Assembly (NCBI GenBank): GCA_031553235.1 | Contig: JAVBLS010000019.1 | Span: forward strand, 1 to 64,000 | Source of the DNA: Frigididesulfovibrio sp031553235 | GTDB taxonomy: Bacteria > Desulfobacterota > Desulfovibrionia > Desulfovibrionales > Desulfovibrionaceae | Direction: 5' to 3' | DNA length: 64,000 nt | Shown: positions 26,079-35,116 of the stretch, in pieces | How positions within the stretch are numbered: position 1 is the first letter of the stretch | Layout: each line of letters opens with the position of its first letter | Translations under genes and position numbers: made by a program | The notes under the pieces: model-generated | Database searches by the model: none | Seen by the model: only the letters and a program-made list of their open reading frames with translations | What the model was told of the DNA's origin: nothing

Positions 26079-26790
26079 GAATAGATACTCCCAGACGGCG
26101 CGACAGGGCCGCCTCCACGCTTTTGCCCTGCTGCCGAGAGGCCTCTATACGGCTGCGGGCGTATTCTGAGACGCCGTAGCGGTCCATCAGATCCGCGAAA
26201 CGGTCGTCGAGGCCGACATAGCTGTCGTGTTTCACCCGTTTGTCGGCGTAAAACACTGCCATGGCAATGAAAAAGGCGTCGTTGTCGGCGCATTGGGGCA
26301 ACTTGTCTTCCCAAGGCCAATGTACATGGAAGAGCACCGCCTGCGCAATGGGGCCGTTGCGGGTCTCGCGCATGACCCAGGCTGCTCCGGCCTGGCCGTG
26401 GTCCCCGCCGTTCCGGATGCCGTGGATCTTGCCGAGATCGTGCAGCAGCCCGGCCGCGTATACGGCCTCGGGCATGGTTTCGACACCCACGCTCACGGCC
26501 CGCAAAGCCAGGGCCAGGGCCAGGTCGGCCACTTTTTCGCTGTGCGCCCGAATGTGCGCCGGCATGTCGTAGCGATCCCACAGGGCCCGGCAGTCTTCCT
26601 GCCGGGGAATATAGGTGGTCTTGGGCGCTTTTTTGGCCGCAGTGAACAGGGGCAGGGGCGCGGGCGCCTCCACGGGCAACTCGGGCACCCCGGCCTCGGC
26701 CGGCACAAAGGGCGTCATCCGGGTCTGGGGCATGGTCAGGAAGGGCAGGGACAGGCGCCCTTCCGCGGGCAGCGGATCACTTTGGGCCAT
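26041..26790 (-). CDS. HD-domain phosphohydrolase
   Basis: 249 residues from MAQSDPLPAEG. A proline-rich, disordered N-terminus of about 65 residues precedes an HD metal-dependent phosphohydrolase domain: RAHSEKVADLA, then LLHDLGKIHG with the HD pair, and later histidines (DHGQAG; FHVHW) as metal ligands. The substrate is unknown. TTGAGG upstream supports this ATG over the one 18 bases earlier. Placed between hypE and ddl in an apparent operon, though nothing in the sequence ties it to hydrogenase maturation. Confidence 0.8.
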   Translation of the reverse strand: MAQSDPLPAEGRLSLPFLTMPQTRMTPFVPAEAGVPELPVEAPAPLPLFTAAKKAPKTTYIPRQEDCRALWDRYDMPAHIRAHSEKVADLALALALRAVSVGVETMPEAVYAAGLLHDLGKIHGIRNGGDHGQAGAAWVMRETRNGPIAQAVLFHVHWPWEDKLPQCADNDAFFIAMAVFYADKRVKHDSYVGLDDRFADLMDRYGVSEYARSRIEASRQQGKSVEAALSRRLGVSIHEYTAHRGRLVK

Positions 26791-26860
26791 GACGATATCC
26801 TCAATCAATTATGCGGGCTTTGCAAAATCAACGGTATCACGCCAAACCGAACCATTGTCT

Positions 26861-27871
26861 TCAACAAATACGGGGAAGCTGCGCCCCTTCCAACATCCCC
26901 AGCAGCCGGCGGCCGCCGAGCGGGGTTTGCAGCGCCACCCGGCCGGAGGCAGCCGCAGGCGCGGCCATTTCACCCACACGAACGGCTCCGGCGCCTTGAG
27001 GGAAGCGGCGCATGACCACAAGCGCGGCTTCGGCCCGCTCTTCGGGCAAAATGCAGATCAGCTTGCCCTCATTGGCCAGGTACAGGGGGTCCAGGCCGAG
27101 CACGTCGCAGCCGGCGCGCACGCCCGGCAGCACCGGAATGTCGGCTTCACGCACCAGGCAGTCCAGGCCGGACTGCCCGGCAATTTCATTCAGGGTGGTG
27201 GCCAGGCCGCCCCGGGTGGGGTCGCGCAACACGTGAATTTCGCCCACCTCAAGGATCAGGGCCTCAACCATGCGGTGCAGGGCGGCGGAATCGCTGCCGA
27301 CGTCCGAGGAAAGCGACAGCCCTTCACGTTGCGAGAGAATGGTCAGGCCGTGATCACCCATGCTGCCGGAAATAAGCACCGCATCCCCGGCCTGGGCCCG
27401 GTGTCCCGAAGGGGCCGGGTCGGCGATGATCTCGCCGATGCCGCTGGTGGTAATGAAAATCTTGTCGGCCGCGCCCTTGGGCACCACCTTGGTATCGCCG
27501 GTGGCAATGAGCACCCCGGCTTCTTTGGCCGCCCGGCCCATGGAAGCGGCCAGCCGCTCGAGCAGCTCCAGCGGCAGGCCCTCTTCCAGGATAAAGGCGC
27601 AGCTCAAATATTTCGGTCTGGCCCCGAGCATGGCCACGTCGTTGACCGTGCCGTGCACGGCCAGGGAGCCGATGTCGCCGCCGGGGAATTCCACCGGGTC
27701 CACGGTGTAGCCGTCGGTGCTGAAGGCCAGGGGGCCGGAAAGTTCCAGACGGGCGGCGTCGTCCAGGACGTCGAGCACGGGGTTGGAGAAGTGCCGGACA
27801 AAAACCTCGGCGATCAGCCGATGGGCGGCCTTGCCGCCCGCGCCGGCGTCCAACAGGATGTGCCCGTTCAT
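26861..27871 (-). CDS. hypE: Hydrogenase maturation protein HypE
   Basis: 336 residues, PurM/AIR-synthase fold. Dehydrates the thiocarbamate on its own C-terminal cysteine to the thiocyanate that gives the CN ligands of the NiFe site. The C-terminus ends PRIC, the diagnostic PR(H/I)C tail with the acceptor cysteine last. ATP-site segments GDIGSLAVHGTVNDVAM and DPTRGGLATTLNEIA are present. Overlaps hypD by 4 bases. Confidence 0.97.
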   Translation of the reverse strand: MNGHILLDAGAGGKAAHRLIAEVFVRHFSNPVLDVLDDAARLELSGPLAFSTDGYTVDPVEFPGGDIGSLAVHGTVNDVAMLGARPKYLSCAFILEEGLPLELLERLAASMGRAAKEAGVLIATGDTKVVPKGAADKIFITTSGIGEIIADPAPSGHRAQAGDAVLISGSMGDHGLTILSQREGLSLSSDVGSDSAALHRMVEALILEVGEIHVLRDPTRGGLATTLNEIAGQSGLDCLVREADIPVLPGVRAGCDVLGLDPLYLANEGKLICILPEERAEAALVVMRRFPQGAGAVRVGEMAAPAAASGRVALQTPLGGRRLLGMLEGAQLPRIC

Positions 27872-28983
27872 GCCTCTTCTCCCTGGTATTTATAGTAGGC
27901 GGCGCAACTGCCCTCGGTGGAGACCATGCACGGCCCCACCGGCCCGGCCGGGGTGCATGCCTTGCCGAAAAGCGGGCAGGCGTTGGGCGCCATACGGCCT
28001 TTGAGCACGTCGCCACATTTGCAGCCTTTGATTTCCGGCACTTCGGGCAGGCTGAGCCCAAGCCGGCGCAAGGTGTCGAAGTGTCCCCAGGCTTCGCGGA
28101 TGCGCAGGCCCGAGTCAGGGATGGGCCCGATGCCGCGCCACAGGGCCTCGGCCGGCTCAAAAACCTCGAAAAGGATCTCTCTGGCCTTGGGGTTGCCCTG
28201 GTCGGCCACGGCCCGGCTGTATTGGTTGAGCACTTCGGCCCGGCCTTCGCGGCGCATTTTGACCATGAGCAGCAGGGATTGCAAAATGTCCGCCGGGTCA
28301 AAACCGCCGACCACGCAGGGCTTTTTGTGGCGCTCGGCCACGAAGCGGTAAGGCTCAAGCCCCAGGATGGTGGAAACGTGGCCGGGCAGGAGAAAAGCGT
28401 CGATGCCGGGGCCTGCCGGGTCGGCGTCGACCAGCAGGGCCTCCAGAGCCGGGGGGACAAGCTTGTGGCAGCAGAGCAGGGAAAGGTTGTCGATGCCCTC
28501 GGCCTTGGCCTTTTGCAGCGTGGCCGCCGTGGTCGGGGCCGTGGTTTCAAAACCCACGGCCAAAAAGACCACCTGCCGTTCCGGCCGGGACTTGGCCAGC
28601 TTCAGGGCGTCCAAGGGCGAATAGACCACCTCCACGTCCGCGCCCAGGGCCTTGGCTTCCTTCAGGCTGCTGCCGCCCGGGCCGGGCACGCGCATCAGGT
28701 CGCCAAAGGTGGCTATGGTCACGCCGTCCTTGCCGGCTGCCGCCAGAAAGGCGGCGATTTCCCGATCGTGGGTCACGCAGACCGGGCAGCCGGGGCCGGA
28801 CAGGTGGGTGATCTCCCTTGGCAGCAGCGAACGCAGGCCGCTGCGAAAAATGGCCACGGTATGCGTGCCGCAGACCTCCATAAACCGCAGTGGGCCGTCC
28901 AGTTCTTGGCGCAGGCCGTCGAGCAGGCCCCGACAAAGGTCCGGGTCGGCAAAGGCCTGGGAAGGGGGCAGGGTGGTGTTCAC
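27868..28983 (-). CDS. hypD: Hydrogenase maturation protein HypD
   Basis: 371 residues from GTG (VNTTLPPSQAF), preceded by AGAGG; the long upstream in-frame extension is non-coding. HypD is the Fe-S scaffold that assembles Fe(CN)2CO with HypC. Conserved cysteine motifs: MEVCGTHT, GPGCPVCVT, and the C-terminal set KGCKCGDVL, ACTPAGPVGPC and SCAAYY that hold the 4Fe-4S cluster. First gene of the hypDE-HD-ddl unit. No hypC or hypF is in the window. Confidence 0.96.
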   Translation of the reverse strand: MNTTLPPSQAFADPDLCRGLLDGLRQELDGPLRFMEVCGTHTVAIFRSGLRSLLPREITHLSGPGCPVCVTHDREIAAFLAAAGKDGVTIATFGDLMRVPGPGGSSLKEAKALGADVEVVYSPLDALKLAKSRPERQVVFLAVGFETTAPTTAATLQKAKAEGIDNLSLLCCHKLVPPALEALLVDADPAGPGIDAFLLPGHVSTILGLEPYRFVAERHKKPCVVGGFDPADILQSLLLMVKMRREGRAEVLNQYSRAVADQGNPKAREILFEVFEPAEALWRGIGPIPDSGLRIREAWGHFDTLRRLGLSLPEVPEIKGCKCGDVLKGRMAPNACPLFGKACTPAGPVGPCMVSTEGSCAAYYKYQGEEA

Positions 28984-29316
28984 GAAAACCTCTGTCGGCG
29001 CTCGAAGCAACGGAACAGCGCCGGTGAAAACGTATCCGGACCGGGGAACGCGCGGACGGCGCCCCGGGCGTAAGGTACTTCCATTCGGGCATCGGCGCAA
29101 CTCGTATCTGAATGCCGTTACCTGAGGGGACGGCGGGGCGGGGAGCAACACAGGGGAGAGAAAGAGGCGGTGGATCGGAGAGTGCTGAGGGAAGGGCTCT
29201 TCACGTTCGGCCGCTTGCCCTCCGCCGCATCCCTTACGGGGGAGGAGGCCGGAAGCCGCAGGCGACCCGGACGGCGCGGAGCGGCGGCCGGGTCGCGCCG
29301 GGGGCTGAGCCCGCAC
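28984..29316. other. Intergenic region between the VWA gene and hypD
   Basis: 333 bases, GC-rich, no gene seen. It must hold the 3' end of the srf-like unit and the hypD promoter, but I could not pick out convincing promoter boxes. Open frames here are low-complexity shadows. Confidence 0.5.
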
Positions 29317-31308
29317 TTACGGCAGCATACTCAACGGCACGCGATACACCCAATCGCCGGGGTTCTTGGCGCCGAAGCTTTCCCAGTTGGAGCGGTCTTT
29401 GTCGTATTCCTCGTAGCGGGCGATGCGCGATTTCAGGCGGTTGACGAAGGCGGTCTGTTCGCCCACGCTCATGCGGTACCAATCGTCTTCGGTCAGGAGC
29501 ATGACGTCGCTTTTGTAGGGCAGGCCGTCGAGAAACTCGCCGAGCACGCCCATCTGGCTCAGGTTCCGGCCCGGCTTGGCCGAGAACGCGGCCGGGTCGC
29601 GGGCCAATTGGGCCGAGGCCGAGAGGATGCCGGCGAAGAAATCTTTGGAGTCGGTCTTCTTGGTGCGTTCGGCCTGATCGATGATGATCTGGAGCTGCTT
29701 CTGCAGGTCGCTGAGCTGGTTCTTGGTCAGGAGCACGGCCGGCTCGACGGAGTATACGGTTTTGTCGTCGGCCAGGGCGGCCAGATCGGTGTCGGCAATC
29801 CAGGCCTCGACCACCGAAGGCGCGCGCAGGCCCTTCTGCTTGCCCAGAAAGTCCAGACGCACGGCATAGCCGATGGCGTCGCCGATGCGGGCGGCTTCCT
29901 CTTCAGGCGTGGTCGCCTTGGCCTGCTCCTTGGGCTTGGGCGGCAGGGTGCGGGAAGACGTGGCCATGACCACCTTGGTCAGGCTCTCGGCCAGAACCTT
30001 GGCGGCCGAGGCAAAGGACTTGGCCCCCCGCTCCGGCGTGGGCGCGGGGATGGGAATGTACGAGGAAGAGCCGGTCGAGGTGCGGGTGAGATCGCGATAG
30101 GCCTTTTCGGCGTAGGCGTGGTCCTTGGCCCCGGCCGGGGAACGCACGTGGGCCACGGTCACCCAGATGTTTTTGGCCTTGGCGTAGTCGAGCATTTCCA
30201 CCGGGCCCATGCGCACCGAAGCCGAGGGGTCGCCGGGGGGCAGGGGGCCGGCGTCGGTGATCAGCACCATGACCCGCGACTGGTAGGGATCCCAGGTCAG
30301 CCCGTCCACGGCGGCTTTGACCCCGGCCAGAGAATCTTCGTCAAAGGAGGGGGTGGAGACCTTGGCTTCCTGGACCGCGGCCAGGGCGTTTTCAAGCTGG
30401 GCGCGGTCCTTGAGGGTCTTGAAGTCGCTGATGATCTTGGTGGTGTATTCGACCTCGGGGTTTTTGGCCGTGCTGCCGCGAAAGGCCACCACGGCAAAGC
30501 CCACGCTGTCGCCGAGCTTTTGCTTTTCAATATCGTCAAAGGCCGCCCGGACCACGTTCAGACTGGCGTCGATATACGGCTTCATGGAAATGGTCGTGTC
30601 GATGACGAAAACGATGCCCGTGCGCATGTTTTGGGGCTTGCCGTCGCCCGCGCCGTTCGCGCCGGCGCCTGTACCGCCGGGCTTGCCGCCCGGGCCGGAA
30701 CCCGGGTCGATGGAGGCCACTTGCAGGAATTTTACCCCTTCAAAAGGCTCGGACATGCTCTGGATGGGCATGAGGTAAAAGCGCGAGCGGGTCACGGCGC
30801 CCTGGTCGTCGGCAGGCTCGGAGGCAAGCACCGGCAGGTCGGGCACGTCTTTGCCGGTCTGGGCTTCTTTGATCTTGGCCCCGAGCTCGTCGAGCCGGGC
30901 CTTAATGTTGTCGCTTTTACCCACGGCCACCAAGCTTTTTTCATCCTTGAAAAAAAGCACCGGCTCGCGGCCCGAGCGCTCGGTGAAGAGCAGGGTCAGG
31001 GCCTGGGGCCAGTCGGTGAGCAGGTCGGCCTTGATCCAGCCGGCCGGCTCCGTGGAGGAGGGGCCGACCTCGTCAAAGCCGTCTTTGCGGTCGTAGACAT
31101 AGAACACGCTGAACGGCTTGACCTCTTTTTCCTTGACCGCGGCGTCGGCCTTGGCGTCGGCCAGCAGGCTCGCGCCGGGGTGGACCACCACCCGTTGGTA
31201 CAGGGTCTTTTTACCTTCCTGCAGCAGCGGGGTGCGATCGGCCGCGAGAGCGGCCGAGGCGCAGAGCAGCATGAGGGCCGCAAGGGCAAGGGAAAGTAAA
31301 CGCGGCAT
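29317..31308 (-). CDS. Exported von Willebrand A protein of the srf-like locus
   Basis: 663 residues from MPRLLSLALAALMLL, a Sec signal peptide cleaved near residue 23 (ALA-AD); AAGGAG precedes this ATG. An N-terminal SH3-like or unknown domain leads through a Gly-rich linker (about 203-228) to a VWA domain with an altered MIDAS: DTTIS at 237-241 (DxTxS instead of DxSxS), then VMVLITDAGP. The C-terminal 230 residues are helical and unrecognised. Probably periplasmic, where it may bind a metal-dependent partner. Last gene of the srf-like unit; a 120-base gap with a GC hairpin precedes it. Confidence 0.82.
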   Translation of the reverse strand: MPRLLSLALAALMLLCASAALAADRTPLLQEGKKTLYQRVVVHPGASLLADAKADAAVKEKEVKPFSVFYVYDRKDGFDEVGPSSTEPAGWIKADLLTDWPQALTLLFTERSGREPVLFFKDEKSLVAVGKSDNIKARLDELGAKIKEAQTGKDVPDLPVLASEPADDQGAVTRSRFYLMPIQSMSEPFEGVKFLQVASIDPGSGPGGKPGGTGAGANGAGDGKPQNMRTGIVFVIDTTISMKPYIDASLNVVRAAFDDIEKQKLGDSVGFAVVAFRGSTAKNPEVEYTTKIISDFKTLKDRAQLENALAAVQEAKVSTPSFDEDSLAGVKAAVDGLTWDPYQSRVMVLITDAGPLPPGDPSASVRMGPVEMLDYAKAKNIWVTVAHVRSPAGAKDHAYAEKAYRDLTRTSTGSSSYIPIPAPTPERGAKSFASAAKVLAESLTKVVMATSSRTLPPKPKEQAKATTPEEEAARIGDAIGYAVRLDFLGKQKGLRAPSVVEAWIADTDLAALADDKTVYSVEPAVLLTKNQLSDLQKQLQIIIDQAERTKKTDSKDFFAGILSASAQLARDPAAFSAKPGRNLSQMGVLGEFLDGLPYKSDVMLLTEDDWYRMSVGEQTAFVNRLKSRIARYEEYDKDRSNWESFGAKNPGDWVYRVPLSMLP

Positions 31309-31381
31309 GCCGAACTCCTTTGATGACCATGCGTGCCGGTACAGGGCCGGCGCGATCGCTTTGATGCTTTTATCGAGGTAT

Positions 31382-31403
31382 CCGGGGGAATCATTTCCCC
31401 CGG
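31382..31403. terminator. GC hairpin between Sel1-like and VWA genes
   Basis: Perfect 9-base arms CCGGGGGAA / TTCCCCCGG around ATG-like TCAT. No U-tract, so it may be a partial terminator or an RNA-processing hairpin that lowers VWA expression. The sequence resembles the CGGGGGAATAATTCCCCCG palindrome at 213-235. Confidence 0.4.
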
Positions 31404-31428
31404 TCGCCGGAGGCGAATTCACTTTTGC

Positions 31429-32421
31429 CTATTTATTGATCTTTTCCAGCACATCTTTGGCTCCGGCCGTGCCTTTGGGGGCCTCGGCCTCGGCCCAGGC
31501 CTTGAGCCCGGCCAGCTTGGCCTCGGCCCCGGCGTTGCCGGCGGCCTTGGCCTTTGTGTACCAGTCCAGGGCCTGCAGGGGGTCTTTTTCGATGGTGCCG
31601 ATGTCGATTGTGGCCGTGGGGTCGTAAAATTCCCCGGCGGCAAGCATGGCTTCGGCATTGCCTTTGCCGGCCGCATCTTCCATGAGCAAGAACACGGCGT
31701 CGGCGGAATCCTTGTCGGCGCGCAGCTTTTTGGCCAGCTCGACGCCGGCGGCCGGGTCGGCCGGGCCGGAAAGATACTTGCGGGCCTGGGCCAGGGGCGC
31801 TTCAAGCGCCGGGGCTGTGGCGTTTTGCGCCGCCGGGACCGGGTCGGCCGGCTTGTCCAGAACGAACTTCCAGTAGGCAAAGCCGCCGGCCGCCAGAAGC
31901 AGCAGCACGGGCAGGATGAAGAGCAGGGGATTTTTGCCCCGCTTGGCCGGCTCGACCGGAGCGATCTCCAGATCCGGCAGGGGGGCCGGTTCGGGGTCGG
32001 GCTCCGGCGCGGGCGGCGGAGGGGGGGGCGGCGTTGGGGCGGTCTTGGGCGCAGGGGTCATGCCCACGCCCGCGCCGCCCCCGGCCGGGGAATAGGTCAC
32101 CAGGGCCACTTCCAGGGGGCAGGCGGCGCGTTGTCCGTCCGCGCCCAGCAAGGTCAGGCGGTAGGTTTCCAGGGGGTCGAGCAGATCGACCACGGCCGGG
32201 CCAATGCCCAGGCAGAGGTCGCCGTTTTCCAGGTTCACGCCTTCGGGGCTGAGAAATACTTCGGCACTCTGCCGGCCGGCCGCGCCGATGCACTGTTGGT
32301 CCGAGGCCCGGCGGATGGAAAAGGTCAGGGAATCCTGCAGGGCCAGGGCGCCAGGCTCGGCAACGCGCAGCAGCCCGTGCCCGGGGCCGCGCTGGGGGTC
32401 GTCAAGATAGCGTGCTTTCAC
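31429..32421 (-). CDS. Bitopic Sel1-like protein of the srf-like locus
   Basis: 330 residues, GTG start overlapping the SrfC-like stop (GTGA). Cytoplasmic N-terminal domain (1-115) of beta-rich sequence, a Pro/Glu linker (123-160), one TM helix at 164-186 (NPLLFILPVLLLLAAGGFAYW), then a periplasmic helical region with one or two Sel1/TPR-like repeats (DAVFLLMEDAAGKGNAEAML; DPLQALDWYTKAKAAGNAGA). Architecture parallels the SrfA-like protein in the same unit. Possibly carries signals or force from the cytoplasmic NTPases to periplasmic partners; inference. Confidence 0.78.
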   Translation of the reverse strand: MKARYLDDPQRGPGHGLLRVAEPGALALQDSLTFSIRRASDQQCIGAAGRQSAEVFLSPEGVNLENGDLCLGIGPAVVDLLDPLETYRLTLLGADGQRAACPLEVALVTYSPAGGGAGVGMTPAPKTAPTPPPPPPPAPEPDPEPAPLPDLEIAPVEPAKRGKNPLLFILPVLLLLAAGGFAYWKFVLDKPADPVPAAQNATAPALEAPLAQARKYLSGPADPAAGVELAKKLRADKDSADAVFLLMEDAAGKGNAEAMLAAGEFYDPTATIDIGTIEKDPLQALDWYTKAKAAGNAGAEAKLAGLKAWAEAEAPKGTAGAKDVLEKINK

Positions 32422-35063
32422 TGTGCGGCTCCGGCGAAGGTATCGAGCAGGTCCTTGAGCTTGGCGTTGGCCGCCGGGTCAAAGTCCAGTCCTTCCGAAA
32501 AGTAGACGTTTTCCAGGATCAGCCGGCTCAAGGCCGCGGCCCAGTCGGTATAGTAGGTGCGGTCATAGGGCTTGGGGTCTTCGCCCACGGCGGGCAGGCC
32601 GCGCACCGGCGGCGGCGGGCTGAAGACCGTGCGGTCTTTGCCGAATACGTTGATGGTCCGGGCCGCTTCGTCCTTCTCGCGCGGGTCCAGGCCCAGGGTG
32701 TCGACATAGGCGCTGCAGATGCCGGCGGCCATGGCGGCCTGTTTGCGCACAATGCCCTCGGCCTCGGTGTTGGCGTAGCGCGCGGCCCGGCGCAATTCTT
32801 CGGCCATGCGCCGGCGCACGCCCAGGCGGGCGAAGCCTTTGCCCAGTTCGGCCACAAAGCCGGAAAACTCTTTTTGCGGAAAGGCGAAAAAGGCCTGCAG
32901 GCCGGGGTCTTCAGCCAGGGACCGAAGCTGGTTTTTCCAGGCGGACTCGATGTGCCCGGCAAAGACTTCGGCCTCGTCCAGGCTCGGTTCGGCCGTCGCG
33001 TCGGTGTCGGTCGGGGCGTGGGCGGCCGGGGCCTCGTCGCCGAACAGATCGTTGAGCATGTCGTCGGCCGAGACTCCGGCCCCCAGGGCGCCGGTTTCGG
33101 AGCGGCCGGCGTTCTCGGCCGTTTCTTCCTGCATGCGGTGGCGCACCTGGAAGTAGAGGTCATAGACCGATTCGTCGCGGAGCATGAGCATGCGCATGAA
33201 GCGGCCGAAGCGGCGCTCCTGGGCCATGGTCAGGAGAATCTTGGCCAGTTCTTTGGCAAAGATCTCTTTTTCGCGCCGGGCTTCCTCGGTGTTGTCGGTG
33301 CGGTAATATTCGCGCAGACGTTCCAGCAGGCGGGCGGCCGTCTCGGCCAGGCCGGTGCGGATTTGGGCCCGCTTCAGCTCCGGCCGGCAGATCGGGGCCA
33401 GGCGGTGCCGGATATAGGCAATGCCGCCGTCACCCGGCGCGATGAACGACTTCCAGGTTTCCCCGGGATCGCCGCAGTAGGTGCCGACCGTGGCGCTGTT
33501 CAGGAAGGCCCGTTCAAACTGGCCGACGTAGCCTTTTTCCCCTTCGCGCAGACCCAGTTCCATGCCCGTGGCGGCGTGCTCGAACAGGGCCAGCTTGATG
33601 GTGGTGTTGCGCATCAAAAAGACATTTTTGAACGGCCCCTTGTCGTCCCACTTGTCCGGCCAGTTGCTGTGCTGGGCAAAGGATTTGATCAGCGAGGATT
33701 CGATGCGGATGTCCCAGCGGTCGGAAACGTCGGTGACGCCGGCCTTGTTTTCGAACTCGAGGTCGCTCTTGGACAGGATGAAGAACAGGGCGTTGTCCTT
33801 GCCCGAGCGGCTTTGCGGGGTCTCGCCGTGGGTGTTCTTGACCCAGTCGTCCACGGCCCCGGACAAGCCCTTGACCTCCTGCACGCTGGGTCCGATGCAG
33901 AGCAGCAGGCCGGTCAGTTCACGCTCGGCGCAATAGCGCTGGAACAGGTACTCGACCTTGCCGCGCAAAAAGCACAGTTCCAAATTTTTGGGCTCTCTGA
34001 CATTCTCGGCCAGGTTGGGGAAGACCTCGCGCGAGCGGTAGCCGGGAAAGTCGAGCAGGTCGGTGTGTTCAAAGAAATCCGTCGGCTTTTCGCGCATGCC
34101 GATGACCAGCTCGGCCGTGAGCGCGGCCAGATAGGTGCGGGCCGCCTGGACCTCGGAGCCGTCGGGCAGGCGCACCGTGAGCGCGCCGCCGGAGCCGTCG
34201 GAAATGCCCGAAAGTGCTTCGACGTCGATGATGCTCGAAGCCCGGGGCACCAGGGTTTCCACCGGGCAAAAAGCCTCGGCCGCGAAACCCAGGCGGCGCA
34301 GCAGGGCGGAAAGTTCGCGGCAGAGGCGGGTGAACTCGGGGATGCCGTCCCAGATGATTCCGAAGATTTCGGCCCGGTCCTCGTCGGACAGGCGCGGGGC
34401 AACGGAAATGATCCGCTCCCAGAAGGGCCTGCCCAGCACCTGCTGCACCCTGGCCTTGTCGCTGAAGTACTTGTGGATATACTCCTGCAGGTCTTCCATG
34501 TCGTCTTCGGACAGGCCGCCCGTGGGCGCCTCGCCCGCGCGGGCCACGATTTTTTCCAGGGTGGCCTGGGCCGCGGCCCGGTCCGGCTCGGCCATATGCC
34601 GGGCGTCGGAAAAATAGGTGTTGGCCAGGATCTTGACCACGTCCACGGGCGAGAGCAGGCGTACCCGCACCGGGAAACCCGCCGGGGCCTCGCCCGGGGT
34701 CAAGGTGAAGCGGGTGACCAGGCCGGTGGATTCCTTGCCGCCTGCCGGGTTGATGTCCGTGAGAAAGTCAAAGGCCGTGCCGTCGAGATCTGTCCAGAGT
34801 TTGCGCTCGGCATTGCCGGCCAGGGTGGAGACCAGGTAGGACTTGCCCGCCTGGCTGGGACCGAAGACCCCGACGCACATCTTGCGCGCCGCGGCCCGCC
34901 GGCAGCCCTCAAACACCCGCCCGGCCCGGCGCATCTCCTTGAGATGCCCGCCCAGCTCGCGGCCGACCAACTCGGCATTGGCCTCAAGCCAGGCCGTTGC
35001 CGCCCGGGTTTCTCCGGACAGCCTGCCGCAGAGCTCGGCCAATTGTTTGTCTTCTTCGTACAT
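32418..35063 (-). CDS. SrfC-like large P-loop GTPase (dynamin-like)
   Basis: 881 residues from MYEEDKQLAELCG with AGGAGAAATC before the ATG. GTPase signatures in order: Walker A GPSQAGKS at 68-75, switch-I Thr near 113 (KESTGLVTRF), DFPG at 338-341 as the G3 element, and SKSD at 431-434 as G4. The long insert between G2 and G3 and the helical C-terminal half suggest a dynamin-superfamily machine. Order next to an SrfB-like ATPase matches the srfABC virulence-factor loci of enterobacteria, whose function is not established. No TM segment. Starts 53 bases after the srfB-like stop. Confidence 0.8.
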   Translation of the reverse strand: MYEEDKQLAELCGRLSGETRAATAWLEANAELVGRELGGHLKEMRRAGRVFEGCRRAAARKMCVGVFGPSQAGKSYLVSTLAGNAERKLWTDLDGTAFDFLTDINPAGGKESTGLVTRFTLTPGEAPAGFPVRVRLLSPVDVVKILANTYFSDARHMAEPDRAAAQATLEKIVARAGEAPTGGLSEDDMEDLQEYIHKYFSDKARVQQVLGRPFWERIISVAPRLSDEDRAEIFGIIWDGIPEFTRLCRELSALLRRLGFAAEAFCPVETLVPRASSIIDVEALSGISDGSGGALTVRLPDGSEVQAARTYLAALTAELVIGMREKPTDFFEHTDLLDFPGYRSREVFPNLAENVREPKNLELCFLRGKVEYLFQRYCAERELTGLLLCIGPSVQEVKGLSGAVDDWVKNTHGETPQSRSGKDNALFFILSKSDLEFENKAGVTDVSDRWDIRIESSLIKSFAQHSNWPDKWDDKGPFKNVFLMRNTTIKLALFEHAATGMELGLREGEKGYVGQFERAFLNSATVGTYCGDPGETWKSFIAPGDGGIAYIRHRLAPICRPELKRAQIRTGLAETAARLLERLREYYRTDNTEEARREKEIFAKELAKILLTMAQERRFGRFMRMLMLRDESVYDLYFQVRHRMQEETAENAGRSETGALGAGVSADDMLNDLFGDEAPAAHAPTDTDATAEPSLDEAEVFAGHIESAWKNQLRSLAEDPGLQAFFAFPQKEFSGFVAELGKGFARLGVRRRMAEELRRAARYANTEAEGIVRKQAAMAAGICSAYVDTLGLDPREKDEAARTINVFGKDRTVFSPPPPVRGLPAVGEDPKPYDRTYYTDWAAALSRLILENVYFSEGLDFDPAANAKLKDLLDTFAGAAQ

Positions 35064-35116
35064 GATTTCTCCTGGATTTGCAGGGAGATTCAGACTCCCT
35101 GTCCGCCGGAGGCATT

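Noticed and set aside
29170..31299. 709-codon plus-strand frame opposite the VWA gene
   Set aside because: Gly/Val/His-rich shadow; the minus-strand gene has a signal peptide and VWA motif.
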